A DNA stretch of 5,695 bases. Origin: Sphingobium sp. (GTDB taxonomy: Bacteria > Pseudomonadota > Alphaproteobacteria > Sphingomonadales > Sphingomonadaceae). Every line of letters starts with the position of its first letter. The first letter of the stretch is position 1. Below are positions 4,637-5,695 of this stretch, in pieces. The position numbers and the translations under genes were made by a program. The stretch spans positions 1 to 5,695 of the forward strand of contig JAGVJS010000150.1 of assembly GCA_020051025.1 (NCBI GenBank), written 5' to 3'. The notes under the pieces are model-generated. The model was given only the letters and a program-made list of their open reading frames with translations, did no database searches and had not been told where the DNA came from.

Positions 4637-5695
4637 ATGACGCCATTGCCGATCGACAGGATGATGCGAGCCGCCCGCTGTGGCTGCGGCGCAATGGCGT
4701 TGGCGCTGTTGGCGCCCGCTTCCCTGGGTGCGGCTGAACCGGCGCCGTTCGAATTACCGGGACCGGCGCTCGACATATTGGTGATGCGCGGTGACCAGAG
4801 CCTGCCGATCGCGCAGGTGCCAAGTCTCTCCGAAGGCGACCGGCTGTCGGTCGAAGCGGACCTGCCCGCCGACCAGGGCGCGCGGTTCATTCTGGTGTCG
4901 GCCTTCCTGCGCGGTGCGACCAATCCACCGCCCAAGGACTGGGTGCAGTTTGCCGAAACATGGAAGAAGAAGGATAAGGACAAGGCGCTGGTCCTGACCG
5001 TGCCCAAGGGTGCGCGTCAGATGGTGCTGTTTCTGGTGCCCGATACCGGTGGTGCGGAATCTGTGCTGTCCGATGCGGTGCGGGGCAAGCCGGGCGAATT
5101 TGTCCGCGCGACGCAGGATCTCAACCAGGCTTCGCTCGACCGGTCGCGGCTGGATGCTTTCATGGCGGGGATCAAGGCGCAGGAAAACAGCCATCCGGAA
5201 TATCTGCGCAGCGTCGCCCCGACGCTGGCGCGCAGCCTGTCGATGAAGCTGAACGAGGAATGCCTGTCCAAGGTGGTCGAGATGCAGGCGGCCTGTTTGC
5301 TGGACAATCGGGAATCACTGGTGCTGTCCGATGTCCATAGCAGCTCGCTGGCCGAGACGCTGACCGGCGCACCCACGGATCTGGCGCTGCAACTGGCCGC
5401 GACGCGCGAGGCGGGCTACGGCTATTACAGCCCCTATATCGGGGTAGTGCGCGATATTGCGAAGATATTCGGCGCCTTCAGCAGCCCGCAATTCGACTAT
5501 CTGCCGACGCTGAGCGTGCGCAAGCCGGAGGGCATATCGCTGCTGCTGAATGCCGCGCCCTCGTTCCAGAAGCCCAAGTCGGTGATGGTGGTGGCTATGC
5601 CTGCGATCGAGGCGGACAGTCCGCCGCGTTTGCGTCGTGTGGGTGATGCGCCGGTGTGCGTCGCGCGGGCCGGCACGGCGCTGCCGGTCGAAGGG
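4637..5695 (+). CDS. exported protein of unknown function, partial (C-terminus beyond the window)
   Basis: 353 residues are visible with no stop before the window end. I do not recognise the family. The N-terminus looks like a Sec signal peptide: a basic stretch R8-M-M-R-A-A-R14, a hydrophobic Ala/Leu core (19-30) and a G-A-A|E cleavage site near residue 33, so the product is probably periplasmic or outer-membrane-associated. Residues about 45-135 look like a beta-rich domain (G-D-R-L-S-V-E-A-D-L-P at 67-77; V-P-K-G-A-R then L-F-L-V-P-D at 122-136), with a lysine-rich loop at 110-116. Residues about 160-258 look mainly helical and carry C209 and C220. A Tyr-rich segment G-Y-G-Y-Y-S-P-Y follows at 260-267, then further beta-like sequence including C341. 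The start at 4637 has only a modest purine-rich GGACGAAGAG upstream; ATGs at 4661 and 4664 would keep the signal peptide and are possible alternatives. No clear link to the aromatic genes. Confidence 0.75.
   Translation, partial: MTPLPIDRMMRAARCGCGAMALALLAPASLGAAEPAPFELPGPALDILVMRGDQSLPIAQVPSLSEGDRLSVEADLPADQGARFILVSAFLRGATNPPPKDWVQFAETWKKKDKDKALVLTVPKGARQMVLFLVPDTGGAESVLSDAVRGKPGEFVRATQDLNQASLDRSRLDAFMAGIKAQENSHPEYLRSVAPTLARSLSMKLNEECLSKVVEMQAACLLDNRESLVLSDVHSSSLAETLTGAPTDLALQLAATREAGYGYYSPYIGVVRDIAKIFGAFSSPQFDYLPTLSVRKPEGISLLLNAAPSFQKPKSVMVVAMPAIEADSPPRLRRVGDAPVCVARAGTALPVEG

Noticed and set aside
4754..5376. several minus-strand open frames opposite the exported protein
   Set aside because: They are Arg/Ser/Pro-rich shadows without ribosome binding sites. 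The plus-strand frame has a signal peptide and stays open for 1,059 bp.

Overview
The window looks like a piece of a sphingomonad chromosome (Sphingobium/Sphingomonas/Novosphingobium type, Alphaproteobacteria). It has high GC and dense, short-spaced genes with clear AGGAG-type ribosome binding sites. Its set of aromatic-degradation proteins is typical of lignin-monomer catabolism in that group. The genus is an inference from protein style, not from any marker gene.

Layout. Positions 4001 down to 1 (minus strand) hold a four-gene cluster that reads like one transcription unit: an aldehyde dehydrogenase of the vanillin/benzaldehyde/salicylaldehyde type, a p-hydroxycinnamoyl-CoA hydratase/lyase family protein, a small DUF3237 protein with a twin-arginine signal peptide, and an aromatic-acid:H+ symporter of the major facilitator superfamily (MFS), cut by the window start. 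A divergent MarR-family regulator (plus strand, 4076-4537) faces the cluster across a 74-bp AT-rich gap. That gap contains two overlapping dyads centred 20 bp apart, lying over a plausible -35/-10 promoter for the catabolic genes. After a GC-rich, hairpin-forming gap of about 100 bp comes the start of an exported protein I do not recognise (4637 to the window end, plus strand).

How it fits together. The symporter would import an aromatic acid. A CoA ligase, which is not in the window, would activate a hydroxycinnamate such as ferulate or p-coumarate. The hydratase/lyase would split the CoA thioester to an aromatic aldehyde plus acetyl-CoA, and the dehydrogenase would oxidise the aldehyde to the benzoate (for example vanillin to vanillate). 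The MarR protein would repress the cluster until the acyl-CoA intermediate appears, as FerC, CouR and HcaR do.

The core is a known pathway type. The less ordinary points are: (i) the Ser and Tyr that serve catalysis and phenol binding in the Pseudomonas hydratase/lyase appear replaced by Gly and Ile; (ii) a Tat-exported DUF3237 protein sits inside a cytoplasmic pathway operon; (iii) a strong intra-operon RNA hairpin lies directly after the lyase gene; (iv) the operator architecture is tandem; (v) the exported protein at the right edge is unrecognised. I see no tRNA, rRNA, CRISPR array or mobile element.
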